Assembly: GCF_003703835.1 (NCBI RefSeq)
Contig: NZ_RDQR01000029.1
Span: 1-32,953 of the forward strand
Direction: 5' to 3'
DNA: 32,953 bases
DNA from: Auritidibacter ignavus
Lineage (GTDB): Bacteria; Actinomycetota; Actinomycetes; Actinomycetales; Micrococcaceae
The notes under the pieces were generated by a model, which worked only from the letters and a program-made list of their open reading frames with translations, was not told where the DNA came from and did not search any database. The position numbers were made by a program, and so were the translations under genes. Each line of letters begins with the position of its first letter. Within the stretch, counting starts at the first letter, position 1. Below, piece after piece: positions 1 through 7,745 of this stretch.

Positions 1-100
1 CGATCCGAGCGAAAAGCTCGTCCAAGGCGCCACTGGCCTTCAACTGCGCAACAACATCAGCCCCACCAGGCTGATCAACACGATCATCTGTCATGGTCAT
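1..100 (-). CDS. IS256-type transposase, N-terminal fragment (window edge)
   Basis: Only the first ~33 codons are inside the window; the gene runs off the left edge. Read on the minus strand, an AGAGGA ribosome-binding site (about 108-113) precedes four in-frame ATGs (at 106, 103, 100 and 94). The ATG at 100 has the best spacing. The translation carries VAQLKASGALDELFARI, which resembles the N-terminus of actinobacterial IS256/Mutator-family transposases (a short leader, then a 'LDELFARID' helix). The DDE catalytic residues lie outside the window, so the family call rests on this short segment plus the terminal-repeat-like sequence just upstream. It could be another mobile-element protein. 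Confidence 0.55.
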   Translation of the reverse strand, partial: MTMTDDRVDQPGGADVVAQLKASGALDELFARI

Positions 101-120
101 CATCATGTCCTCTCATCGAT

Positions 121-150
121 GACTCTGTACACAAACAATCTGACACCCTC
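121..150. repeat. Probable terminal inverted repeat of the IS256-type element
   Basis: Just upstream of the transposase start lies GACTCTGTACACAAAC followed by TGACACCCTC. Read outward this ends in GGGTGTCA and TGTGTACAGAGTC, the kind of sequence found at ends of IS256-family elements. Only one end is present, so neither the partner repeat nor the target duplication can be seen. The exact outer boundary is inferred. Confidence 0.35.
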
Positions 151-526
151 GTCTTTGCCACAGTTCTCAACATAAAACGTTGTTCGAAATCCTCGAACTC
201 CTATGGCGGGTCACCAAGCGGAGAAGTTCTCGGTGACCTGCCTTTGACTAACACTGTCTTTCTCCCAACGCGATCGAAGAGATCGCAGAGGAAGAAACAC
301 AGCACCACAGGCGCGCTCCATGCTATGCGTGAGCGGGGCGAGATGGTGGACTGTTCAGGAACGTATCATTGAATGATTTTGCCGCATGTCAAAGCCAGGA
401 TCCTCTCTTAGGTGAAGGGTAATCCGCTAATGACACAGCGAGAAAAGGTATTTTCCAAGCGCGACGAAACGAATAAACTATGGTAAGACCAGAGTTTCAC
501 AATGTATTTGGAGGGTAGAACGCATC
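151..526. other. Intergenic region without a recognisable gene
   Basis: This 376-bp stretch between the IS end and the first plus-strand gene has no coding region with a convincing start. It should hold the promoter of the gene at 527, but I do not see a -35/-10 pair that I trust. The only clear signal is the GGAGGG ribosome-binding site at about 511-516. Confidence 0.5.
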
Positions 527-1255
527 ATGTCGTGGCAAAATAATCCTGGCCCGCAGGGTTCCGATCAGCAGGGTCCCCAACCAAATCCAGGTCAGGGCCA
601 ACCTTCTGGCTCAGGACAGTGGCAACAGCCTCAACAACCGGGACCATATCAGCAACCGCAACAGCCAGGTTTCCCGCAGGCAGGCCCTGCCGGTCAACGT
701 TTTGGTGCTTCTGGAAGTGCACCCGGTGGTTTTCCGGGTGCAGTGACAAAGATGGAAGAACCTCAGGCATCCAAGATCGCCAAACTATTAGTGTTGGCCT
801 CGGCCGCGGTGATGGTGGTGCATGCCATTTTGCAGATGGTCATCCTGGACGTGCGCGGAATCGTGACTAGCAGTTTTGTTGAAATTGACACCACCGGTAC
901 TGGTGTAACAGAGCGAGAGGTCATTGACGGTGCAACGGGTGCCGTTTCCGCATTGGCCTACGGAGTAGCGGCTTTCGTGTTGCTCATCAGCCTCGGTTTG
1001 TATGCTCTTGTGTATTTCGGCATGCGCGCCAATAAGAACTGGGCCAGAATCCTCGGTATTATCTTCGCGATTTTGGGAGGTCTGTCCTACCTGGGGACGC
1101 TGTTGACAAGCTTTGGCCACGTCGACACGGCCGGGATGATTATCGACCTGCTTGCAGGTCTGTTAGGTACGGCGATTGCGGTGTACTTCCTCGTGCTCGT
1201 GTTCCGCAAAGACGTCGCGGACTGGTACCGTGTCCAGTCTTTGCCAAAGTTCTAA
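527..1255 (+). CDS. Membrane protein with Gln/Pro/Gly-rich N-terminal tail
   Basis: 242 aa; ATG with a GGAGGG ribosome-binding site about 10 nt upstream. Residues 1-75 are a low-complexity cytoplasmic-type tail rich in Q, P and G, including a duplicated QQPQQPG unit. Four hydrophobic segments follow at about 83-106, 139-166, 174-196 and 203-226. This layout, a disordered PQG tail before a small four-helix membrane domain, is common in uncharacterised actinobacterial membrane proteins. No catalytic motif is visible and I do not recognise a family. It looks monocistronic, since a rho-independent terminator follows. The location is inferred to be the cytoplasmic membrane. Confidence 0.75.
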   Translation: MSWQNNPGPQGSDQQGPQPNPGQGQPSGSGQWQQPQQPGPYQQPQQPGFPQAGPAGQRFGASGSAPGGFPGAVTKMEEPQASKIAKLLVLASAAVMVVHAILQMVILDVRGIVTSSFVEIDTTGTGVTEREVIDGATGAVSALAYGVAAFVLLISLGLYALVYFGMRANKNWARILGIIFAILGGLSYLGTLLTSFGHVDTAGMIIDLLAGLLGTAIAVYFLVLVFRKDVADWYRVQSLPKF

Positions 1256-1262
1256 TCAATAC

Positions 1263-1286
1263 CAGCTCCTCGGGTTCTTGGAGCTG
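1263..1286 (+). repeat. Inverted repeat after the first membrane-protein gene
   Basis: CAGCTCC (1263-1269) pairs with GGAGCTG (1280-1286) around a 10-nt loop, just behind the stop codon at 1255. No T-run follows, so it is probably an accessory 3' hairpin; the better terminator is immediately downstream. Confidence 0.4.
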
Positions 1287-1290
1287 ACGT

Positions 1291-1332
1291 GTGGGCCATG
1301 AAGCGATATTTGGCTTGATGGCCCACCGTTTT
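1291..1332 (+). terminator. Rho-independent terminator
   Basis: GTGGGCCAT (1291-1299) pairs perfectly with ATGGCCCAC (1318-1326). An inner AAGC/GCTT pairing extends the stem, and CGTTTT follows. It fits transcription termination of the gene at 527-1255. Confidence 0.65.
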
Positions 1333-1425
1333 AACCTGGAACTTGACGTTTGTTGGCACCTGCCGGCAGAAGCCGTGAGCCAGTAGAATAGTGGTCGCAG
1401 AGTTTTTCGCGTGAAAGGCCCTACT

Positions 1426-1767
1426 GTGAGCGACTTCCTGCCAGACAAGCACCCCTACACGACATGGATGCGACGTTACACCTTGGTGCCTGAACTCGCC
1501 GAAGAGTTCATCCAATTTTTGATTCACGAAGTCTTCCCAGCTCGCCGTGAATTTGGTTTCGAGCCATTACATGTATGGGTTGACGCCGATCGATCGCAGG
1601 TAACCTGGCTTGTTGGTGCAGCGTTGGATTCTCAAGATTTCGCCAGGCTGGAGGAGAACTGGGAAAACTCGGAGATCCGGGCCGATGTTTTTGACGGCAA
1701 ACCCGCATACGTTGTAGCCAAAGACCTCCGTGAGGTTCAATCGGTGCCCATTGGCCCAGAGATCTAG
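1426..1767 (+). CDS. Small conserved-looking protein of unknown function
   Basis: 113 aa from GTG 1426. This start is preferred over GTG 1411 because AAAGG (1414-1418) sits 7 nt upstream of it and a TAGAAT hexamer (1384-1389) could be the -10 box. The protein is soluble, rich in aromatic and acidic residues, with no signal peptide. The alternation of a helix rich in E/F, a strand (LHVWVDAD), a strand (VTWLVGAAL) and a helix (FARLEENWENS) resembles a ferredoxin-like dimeric alpha/beta barrel of the NIPSNAP kind. That resemblance is only structural intuition. No catalytic residues can be named. Confidence 0.65.
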   Translation: MSDFLPDKHPYTTWMRRYTLVPELAEEFIQFLIHEVFPARREFGFEPLHVWVDADRSQVTWLVGAALDSQDFARLEENWENSEIRADVFDGKPAYVVAKDLREVQSVPIGPEI

Positions 1768-2319
1768 TTAGTCCTCCTGTGGCGTCCGTGCCTGGGCGCG
1801 TGCCCGTTTTGAAGCCAAGCTCCTCACCAGCTCGGTTGCTGTGGCCATTGCGGCCATCCCTGCCATGACTCGGCGGGGTTTAGACAGACCCAACCGGAAG
1901 AGGCCGTAGCTGACCTTCCGATCCAGGCTCAGGAGCGGTCGGCGTGCCACCAAGGTAATCGTCGATGCCAACGCTCCGGCCACCCATGCTGGGACAACGG
2001 CCCGGGGCGCTTTTGGGTGATGCCTACGCAGACTGTCGAAGTCTGCGGTGTCGTAATAGTCCTGGGCAAATTCTTTGGCCAGATTGTCGTTGGCCGTTTG
2101 GATTGCGTGCGCCGTGGTCAAGCCCACAAGTGCACAGGTGGCGCCCCAGTACACCCATGACTTCAGGAAGGAGAGCTGATGTGGGTTAATAAGCGTGAGA
2201 GCAATACTAGTGGCGTTGAGGCCGACAGAGGTGAGATCGTTGTAGTCCGCATAGGAAATTAAGGTCTGTGGGGGTGCTTCAGCGTATGCTTGCTGCGGGC
2301 TTTTTGGGGTATGCGTCAT
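1768..2319 (-). CDS. Putative membrane protein, unknown function
   Basis: 183 aa when started at ATG 2319 (MTHTPKSPQQ). The frame stays open upstream to 2454, but that extension is AT-rich and unlike the rest, so it is probably leader or promoter sequence. No strong ribosome-binding site is visible, so the start is uncertain. Hydrophobic stretches occur near residues 35-60 and 105-128. The C-terminus is basic (KRARAQAR). It converges tail-to-tail on the small gene at 1426-1767, with adjoining stop codons. I do not recognise the family. It lies at the left border of the AT-rich block. Confidence 0.6.
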   Translation of the reverse strand: MTHTPKSPQQAYAEAPPQTLISYADYNDLTSVGLNATSIALTLINPHQLSFLKSWVYWGATCALVGLTTAHAIQTANDNLAKEFAQDYYDTADFDSLRRHHPKAPRAVVPAWVAGALASTITLVARRPLLSLDRKVSYGLFRLGLSKPRRVMAGMAAMATATELVRSLASKRARAQARTPQED

Positions 2320-2454
2320 CACACATCCGGTTCCGTCTACCAGGCGAACGCGCTGATCAGAGCATGCTAGTTGTACTCTTTTGTAATACTTATAGTTGAT
2401 TTTACAATTGTCAAATAAAAGTAATGGATCTAAATAGGGTGTATCTTGAATCAC

Positions 2455-2788
2455 GAAGTGTTCAGTGTATCGAACTGATTTAAATTAGGTTGCTCGTGCT
2501 GACTGCTTCAAAATGCCCTCGGTCGCAACCATGTGAGTGGCTACCTTACAGAATAACCTTTGAGGAACAATTCAGTGCCACCTAGGGTTCAAGATAAGAG
2601 GTTAGATGAAACGTTAAATATGCGAATGCCCATGTGTGGCAGAGTGGGACGACTGATATGTACGTGACGCGTTTGGGTAGAAATCAATTCTGTATGCCGA
2701 TGCTCACTGTGCAATAAACACTAGCGCTTAACAGTGTTGGTTCAGATCCTGTGGCCTGGAATACAACACTCAGGGGCTCGTTGGTGCA
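2455..2788. other. AT-rich intergenic region, no gene seen
   Basis: 334 bp between the Nudix gene and the membrane-protein gene. No open frame has a plausible start here. It contains one copy of the imperfect 21-bp repeat (2472-2492). Near the Nudix stop there is a 7-bp inverted repeat, AGTGTTG (2733-2739) with CAACACT (2764-2770), a weak candidate for the 3' hairpin of the minus-strand operon. Confidence 0.5.
2472..2492. repeat. Left copy of imperfect 21-bp direct repeat flanking AT-rich block
   Basis: Begins GAACT and ends ATTAGGTTG. It matches 16 of 21 positions of 8101-8121 in the same orientation. The two copies bracket the ABC transporter - CobA-like - Nudix block, one just outside the neighbouring gene's start and one just beyond the sdh terminator. 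It could be a relic of integration; chance is not excluded. Confidence 0.35.
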
Positions 2789-3187
2789 TTATTTGGTGTG
2801 AGCAATTTCTTCTAAATACTGCTGGAGTAGTTCACGGTCCTGAACGTGAGTTAAGGTTTTAAACGCTATAGGTGCGGTTACCCACTGAATTTGGTCGATT
2901 TCGTCGTTGGCGACAAAGGTGCCTTCTTCGGCCACGGACATCACCCAGTAATGGACTTCTTTATTTGGATACTTCTTGGTTCCTAAATCGTGCCGAGGAA
3001 TGCAAACACATGCCGTTTCTTCATGTACTTCTCTTAGGGCAGTTTGGAGAATATCTTCACCAGGATCTTGTTTTCCCTTAGGAAAAGACCAGTCGGAATA
3101 TCTAGGCCGGTGTACTAAAAGATAGTGGAGTTCACCATTGATATCTCGTGCAACCAACCCTCCTGCGGCGATAATGGTATGATTCAA
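2789..3187 (-). CDS. Nudix (MutT-family) hydrolase
   Basis: 132 aa, soluble, single-domain. The Nudix box GX5EX7REUXEEXGU lies at residues 38-60: G38, E44, R52-E53 and E56-E57 are all present, so Mg2+ binding and nucleoside-diphosphate-X hydrolysis should be intact. The usual glycine after EET is alanine (EETA). The N-terminus (AAGGLVARD) and FPKGK motif resemble actinobacterial MutT1-type proteins, but the histidine-phosphatase domain that MutT1 often carries is absent. The start is TTG 3187 with AGAAGGA 8 nt upstream. It is the last gene of the five-gene operon, 38 bp behind the CobA-like gene. The substrate is unknown. Confidence 0.85.
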   Translation of the reverse strand: MNHTIIAAGGLVARDINGELHYLLVHRPRYSDWSFPKGKQDPGEDILQTALREVHEETACVCIPRHDLGTKKYPNKEVHYWVMSVAEEGTFVANDEIDQIQWVTAPIAFKTLTHVQDRELLQQYLEEIAHTK

Positions 3188-3225
3188 TCGATCAATCCTT
3201 CTCTAAAGATGGCTGAAAAGCATGG

Positions 3226-3765
3226 TTATGTGAGATCTAATATTCCCTTCACGCCACCATCTTTTTCTTTTACAAATAACGTTACTGAATCTGCGGCCTC
3301 GATGATCTTTGTGGTTGCGTATCGTCCTGTCATGATGATGTTTGTTTCGGAAGACCTCACACCAATGGCTTCCGTGACTGCGTTTTCCGAGAGCCAACCG
3401 TGGGATACCGCATTTGTGATTTCATCTAGCACTACAAGTTTCTTTCCTGGACGTCCAATCTCTTCTTTGGCTGTTACCAGCGCTGTTTGAGCTAGAGATC
3501 GAGGATCTTTTGCACCCCACGTTAACGTTCTTGAAAATGTCAGCCATCGAATGCCTAGTATTTTTGCTCCAGAGGATTCTGCTAAATTCCAGGGGACACC
3601 CTTAATAAATTGGATGACGATGGTGTCCTGCCCTTGTCCTACCGACCTAAGGGCGTAACCGAAAGCTGCGGTACTTTTGCCCCATCCTTCGCCGTAAAAA
3701 AGCATAACTATGCCTGGCGATTCGGACCTTAGACTAGCATTAATTGTTGGTTGGTTTTCGTTCAT
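3226..3765 (-). CDS. CobA/BtuR-like ATP:corrinoid adenosyltransferase homologue
   Basis: 179 aa. The layout follows CobA/CobO/BtuR P-loop enzymes: P-loop GEGWGKST at 25-32, helix AAFGYALRSVGQG, strand IQFIKG (51-56), TLTW (80-83, compare GFTW), Walker-B-like VVLDE (111-115), TGR (146-148), EAADSVT (157-162) and a final GVKG. Family members transfer adenosyl from ATP to cob(I)alamin or cobinamide. Two departures stand out: a tryptophan replaces lysine inside the P-loop (family GxGKGKT), and the C-terminal arginine/KHxF segment is missing. The role may therefore differ from corrinoid adenosylation. It overlaps the ATPase gene by 4 bp (ATGA), which implies translational coupling with the ABC importer. 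No other B12 gene is in the window. Confidence 0.75.
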   Translation of the reverse strand: MNENQPTINASLRSESPGIVMLFYGEGWGKSTAAFGYALRSVGQGQDTIVIQFIKGVPWNLAESSGAKILGIRWLTFSRTLTWGAKDPRSLAQTALVTAKEEIGRPGKKLVVLDEITNAVSHGWLSENAVTEAIGVRSSETNIIMTGRYATTKIIEAADSVTLFVKEKDGGVKGILDLT

Positions 3766-4877
3766 GACATATTTCCGAAAAACACTGCGCCACTAGCTTC
3801 TATGTTTGCGCTGACTGATTGCCCAACGTCAAAGTTGCTTGTGCTTGTAGCGATAAGATCACGTTGGTCATGCAGGCGTACGCGAATACGGTATTGGCGA
3901 CCCTCAAAATTGCAACTTACAACTGTACCGGCAATTCCATCTGAGTTTTCAGACAGAGTGACTGCATCAGGATGGATGTATGCAACCGGTTCGTCTGATC
4001 GTCCAGCACCGTCCTCGCCTGGACCGCACCATCGCCCTACTATTTCCTTATCGTTTAGAAGTGCGGTGGAGGAGGACATGGGGGATGTAGAGATGTCTAG
4101 TCGGTCAAGTTCTAGACGGGTCGTGAAGCCTGTTATATTCGCTACCCAGCCGCTGGCTGGGGCGGTAAATAACTCCTCTGGTTTGGCAAGTTGGACCCTT
4201 TCGCCTTCGTGTAGTACAAGGATTTTGTCCGCGAGGCTGAGTGCTTCCGTAATGTCGTGTGTAACGTAGAGTACCGTCGTGTCGATTACTGAGAAGAGTT
4301 GCTTTAGTTCCTCTCGCATTTCGTCTCGTAAGGAGGCATCGAGATTCGATAAAGGTTCGTCGAATAATAATAAACTCGGCCGTGTTGCAAGTGCGCGAGC
4401 TATAGAAACACGTTGTTGTTGGCCTCCAGATAACTCCCCTGGTTTTCTGTTCTCTAATCCTGAGAGTTGTAGCATTTCCATAAGCTCTGCAACTCTTCGA
4501 GTACGGAGTTGAGAGTCTGTTTTGTTTCGACCGTATTTTAGTCCATATCCGATAGTTTGCCTGACGTTATAGTGTGGCCACAAAGCGTAGTCTTGGAACA
4601 CCATGCCAAGCCCTCGCCGTTCGGTTGGTACTTGGCGGGCAGGCGAAGATATCGTCTCGCCAGCCATTGATATGGTTCCCGCCGCCGGTCGCAAAGATCC
4701 CGCGACAATTTTCAATAAAGTGGACTTTCCACATCCTGATGGACCGAGAACTGCGAGCGTTGTGCCTTTTCCGACTTTCAGGGAAATGTTATGCAGTGCC
4801 CAGTCGTCGGTGCCATATTTAGCGCCTATACCATCAAGACGGAGACCTTCAGTAGGGTAATCACTGCTAGACGTCAT
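3762..4877 (-). CDS. ABC importer ATPase (Fe/polyamine/phosphonate class)
   Basis: 371 aa; ATG 4877 with GGAAGGGG about 7 nt upstream. All nucleotide-binding motifs are intact: Walker A GPSGCGKST (45-53), Q-loop VFQDY, signature LSGGQQQR (149-156), Walker B LLLFDEP, D-loop and H-loop histidine 207. The ~130-residue C-terminal extension is a TOBE-like regulatory domain, as in FbpC, PotA and ThiQ/PhnT-type importers. It powers uptake through the permease encoded 19 bp upstream. The substrate cannot be read from the ATPase; Fe3+, 2-aminoethylphosphonate, thiamine and polyamine systems share this architecture. Confidence 0.93.
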   Translation of the reverse strand: MTSSSDYPTEGLRLDGIGAKYGTDDWALHNISLKVGKGTTLAVLGPSGCGKSTLLKIVAGSLRPAAGTISMAGETISSPARQVPTERRGLGMVFQDYALWPHYNVRQTIGYGLKYGRNKTDSQLRTRRVAELMEMLQLSGLENRKPGELSGGQQQRVSIARALATRPSLLLFDEPLSNLDASLRDEMREELKQLFSVIDTTVLYVTHDITEALSLADKILVLHEGERVQLAKPEELFTAPASGWVANITGFTTRLELDRLDISTSPMSSSTALLNDKEIVGRWCGPGEDGAGRSDEPVAYIHPDAVTLSENSDGIAGTVVSCNFEGRQYRIRVRLHDQRDLIATSTSNFDVGQSVSANIEASGAVFFGNMS

Positions 4878-4896
4878 CGCTGACCCCTTCCATGTT

Positions 4897-6576
4897 CTAT
4901 TTCTGACGCATGAGTCTCTTGCCGACTATTTGGGAAAAGGCGACCAATATGATCATTAGGACCATACTGATCATCGCCCCTGCTGTTGCGTATCCGTACT
5001 CACCTTTTTCGTACTCGGCGAGAATCTCAACCGGGAGTGTGTCGAAGGAGGGCGGCGCAAGCATCGTTGCGCCTGCGAGGTCAAAAACGCTTGCAGCAAG
5101 AACTGCCGCAAATGCTGAAATCACAGCAGGACCTACCAGAGGTAGCAGGATTGACCTAATTCTCCGAAAGAAACCCACACCTGTAACACTTGCAGCGGTC
5201 ACTAAATATTCTGATACTTGACCAAGCGCACCCATCTGCAATCTGACTGCTATAGGTAGTGCTGCCGCGACCCCAGAGAAAACGAGGAGCACCGGAGTTC
5301 CGTATAAATCTAAATTAATTGTATTTAGAGCTGGCTGATTCCAGACGAAAATATACCCCACGGCCAACACGATGCCGGGGACTGCTAAGCTTACCGTTCC
5401 GGCCAGATCTAACAACTTGTTGCCCGCAAAATTCGTGAAGGTCATCGAAATCGCCATCATGAGGCCGAGAAGAGTAGTTAAGAGGGCAACCACGACAGCG
5501 ATAATTACTGAATTTCGAATCCCGTTCATCAAATTGGACCCCATTTCTAATGCCTGCTCGTAGTGGGCAAGCGTTAGATTGCTTATTGTGAATCCGTCTG
5601 CCAGTCGCTCGGACAGCGATACCTGAAGGGATGAACCGATTGGTATCCCAAGCGTTACAATAAAAGCAACTATCGAAATTAGGCTATATAGTCCTGAGAT
5701 CCTGCTTTGTCTCTTTGTATTTTGAACCGAGCTCCCGGAGAGAAAACTGAAGGAGGAGCTCCTCAAGATTCTTAAGTATATGAATATCGCAATGGCAACG
5801 ATTATTACTAAATAGAGGGATAAAACGCCTCCAAGTGCAAAGTTTACTGGACTTTGGCGCACGGACGCGTATATCGAATAGGGGAGAGTCGGAAAATTGT
5901 ATTGAGACGATATGGCAGCAGGAAGACCAAAATCACCCAGCGTCTCTACGAAGACAAGCAACGCTCCGGATATCACTGCGGGGGCTAACAAGGGGAGGCG
6001 AAGGGTCCAGAAAACGGTCCAGGGGGATACCCCGAGCGAAGCGGCAGCTTCCCAGAGAGATGAGGTGTTCCAGTTTAGCGCAGCTGAAGTCGCCAGGTAA
6101 GACAACGGGAAATTGGTGAGTGCCATGACCGCAATTATCCCACCCGTGCTAAAAACTAATTGCGATACGTCGATTCCAAAAGTGTTTAGGGCAACTCCGC
6201 TTGGAGAAGCAAACATCACCCAGCCCTGGGCAATAATAAAGGATGGGCTGACAAGCAGAATCCAGACACATGCATCTATCAAGCTGGCAAATCGGAATTC
6301 CTTCGTGTGTCGTATGTAGGCGAGGGACATACCGATTAGGGTGCCTATGACCATGGAACCTGTGGCAAGCGTCAAGGAATTGAATAAACTCGCTTGCCAA
6401 AGCGGTCGTTCAAATATTTCTAGCAGAAGTTGTGGCTCGATCTGCCAGTCCCTTGTTAATCCCAATCCCGGGGCAAAGCCTTGTGCTATTACGAATAAGA
6501 GTGGTAGGCCGATCAAGACAAAGCAAATCGAGACCAGGATCCAACCAGCAGTCCGCGAACTATCGAGTGTTTTCAA
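4897..6576 (-). CDS. ABC importer permease, fused two-domain (FbpB-like)
   Basis: 559 aa, about 12 membrane helices, two BPD_transp_1 domains in one chain. Each half has its EAA coupling loop: EAAASLGVSPW in the first and VTAASVTGVGFF in the second, the latter with the EAA glutamate lost. The fused layout is typical of Fe3+ (FbpB/SfuB), thiamine (ThiP) and 2-aminoethylphosphonate permeases. The predicted start is TTG 6576; only a distant AAAGG precedes it, so the start is uncertain. It is followed after 19 bp by the ATPase and preceded by the substrate-binding lipoprotein. GC is low (43% in the line 6481-6540) compared with the surrounding chromosome. Confidence 0.92.
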   Translation of the reverse strand: MKTLDSSRTAGWILVSICFVLIGLPLLFVIAQGFAPGLGLTRDWQIEPQLLLEIFERPLWQASLFNSLTLATGSMVIGTLIGMSLAYIRHTKEFRFASLIDACVWILLVSPSFIIAQGWVMFASPSGVALNTFGIDVSQLVFSTGGIIAVMALTNFPLSYLATSAALNWNTSSLWEAAASLGVSPWTVFWTLRLPLLAPAVISGALLVFVETLGDFGLPAAISSQYNFPTLPYSIYASVRQSPVNFALGGVLSLYLVIIVAIAIFIYLRILRSSSFSFLSGSSVQNTKRQSRISGLYSLISIVAFIVTLGIPIGSSLQVSLSERLADGFTISNLTLAHYEQALEMGSNLMNGIRNSVIIAVVVALLTTLLGLMMAISMTFTNFAGNKLLDLAGTVSLAVPGIVLAVGYIFVWNQPALNTINLDLYGTPVLLVFSGVAAALPIAVRLQMGALGQVSEYLVTAASVTGVGFFRRIRSILLPLVGPAVISAFAAVLAASVFDLAGATMLAPPSFDTLPVEILAEYEKGEYGYATAGAMISMVLMIILVAFSQIVGKRLMRQK

Positions 6577-6617
6577 AGTTGAACGTTCTGACCTTTGTGG
6601 TAGGAGGGATCTATCTC

Positions 6618-7700
6618 TTACTGAAGCTGCATATTGGCGAACCAGTCTTTTATCTCGGCTTCGTTTTCAGCGGCGAATTCAGCATCGGTGCTTTGGATAT
6701 TTGGGTCTTCGGGTCGCGCGTCGGGCAGGCTGGATTGGTCTACGCCCTTCACATACGGCGTGATGATTCCATCGTCTTCACCCTCTTCCATCAAGTAGGT
6801 CATGTTGTCTGAATCCAGCATCCAATCGATGAGTGCGGCAGCCGCGCACGGTCGTGGAGTGTTAGCGCTAATCGCGGCTGCCCGGACTACTCCGGGTGAT
6901 CCTTCGTCAGACCACACGATTTCGATCGGTTCCCCAGACTCCATAAATTCGTATGCGTGTTGCTCTTGGAGGATGGCGGTTTTCACCCCGCCCGTTGCCA
7001 ATGCGGTCGCCACTGGGCCATTCTTGTCGTACAGGTTTAGCCCATTCTGATTTATCGTACTGAAATATTCCTCGGCTTCTTCTGTTCCGAGCTCTTGAAA
7101 AATCCAAGAAACGATGGGGTATGCCGGTGCTGCGACTGCCGGATCAGCGATGCCAACTGGCGCGTATTCAGGTTTAGTCAAGTCTTCCCAAGTTTCAGGG
7201 GCGTCACTTTCTTCAAACTCTTCAGTATTGTAAGCGATCACCCCAGCGGCGTGCTCGGAAATCGGGATCCACGCTCCATCTTCTGGAAGTAAATCTTGTG
7301 CCTCCTCTTCAAGATTATTCAGATTTCCTACAGGTGGGTTTTCGAGGAAATAACCTTGCTGACGCAACGATTCCAAACTGCCGTGGCCGTCAAGGAGCAC
7401 TACATCCCATTGAGGATTGTTGGCCTCTGCTGAGATACGCGCGAGTACCTCTCCGCCGCCTAAATCGGCAATATCCGTTTCGATGCCTGTATCCGCTGTG
7501 AATTCATCCGTCAGGGTTGGTCCCCAAGGGTTCATATACACCCTAAGACTGCCTTCTTCAGTGGAACATTCTTCGGCATCTAGGGCTGGAGCTGAAGCAG
7601 CTTCTTGCTCAGCATCATTTGAGGCAGGCCCACATCCCGCGAGTGACAGCGTTACGGTGATGGCCAAGCCGCCCACAAAAACCTTCCCTGCGTTGTTCAT
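6618..7700 (-). CDS. ABC importer substrate-binding lipoprotein (family 1)
   Basis: About 360 aa from ATG 7700. An in-frame ATG at 7745 would add 15 residues but has no ribosome-binding site, whereas AGGAAGG at 7713-7719 lies 12 nt before ATG 7700. The signal peptide ends in the lipobox LSLAGC (Cys23), so it is a membrane-anchored lipoprotein. The mature part is an acidic type-2 periplasmic-binding fold: a LRVYMNPWGP strand, DVVLLDG, GVIAYN, TWEDL, then a C-terminal NTPRPCAAAALIDWML helix typical of Fe3+/2-aminoethylphosphonate/polyamine-binding proteins (FbpA, PhnS, PotD). It is the first gene of the operon. Ligand residues cannot be assigned, so the substrate is open. Confidence 0.9.
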   Translation of the reverse strand: MNNAGKVFVGGLAITVTLSLAGCGPASNDAEQEAASAPALDAEECSTEEGSLRVYMNPWGPTLTDEFTADTGIETDIADLGGGEVLARISAEANNPQWDVVLLDGHGSLESLRQQGYFLENPPVGNLNNLEEEAQDLLPEDGAWIPISEHAAGVIAYNTEEFEESDAPETWEDLTKPEYAPVGIADPAVAAPAYPIVSWIFQELGTEEAEEYFSTINQNGLNLYDKNGPVATALATGGVKTAILQEQHAYEFMESGEPIEIVWSDEGSPGVVRAAAISANTPRPCAAAALIDWMLDSDNMTYLMEEGEDDGIITPYVKGVDQSSLPDARPEDPNIQSTDAEFAAENEAEIKDWFANMQLQ

Positions 7701-7745
7701 TAAGACTACAAGCCTTCCTGTCCAATTGATGTCCCTATTATTCAT

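Noticed and set aside
2320-2454. 45-codon N-terminal extension of the membrane protein at 1768-2319
   Set aside because: The extension is AT-rich and hydrophilic, unlike the body of the protein, and overlaps probable promoter sequence; ATG 2319 is a better start.
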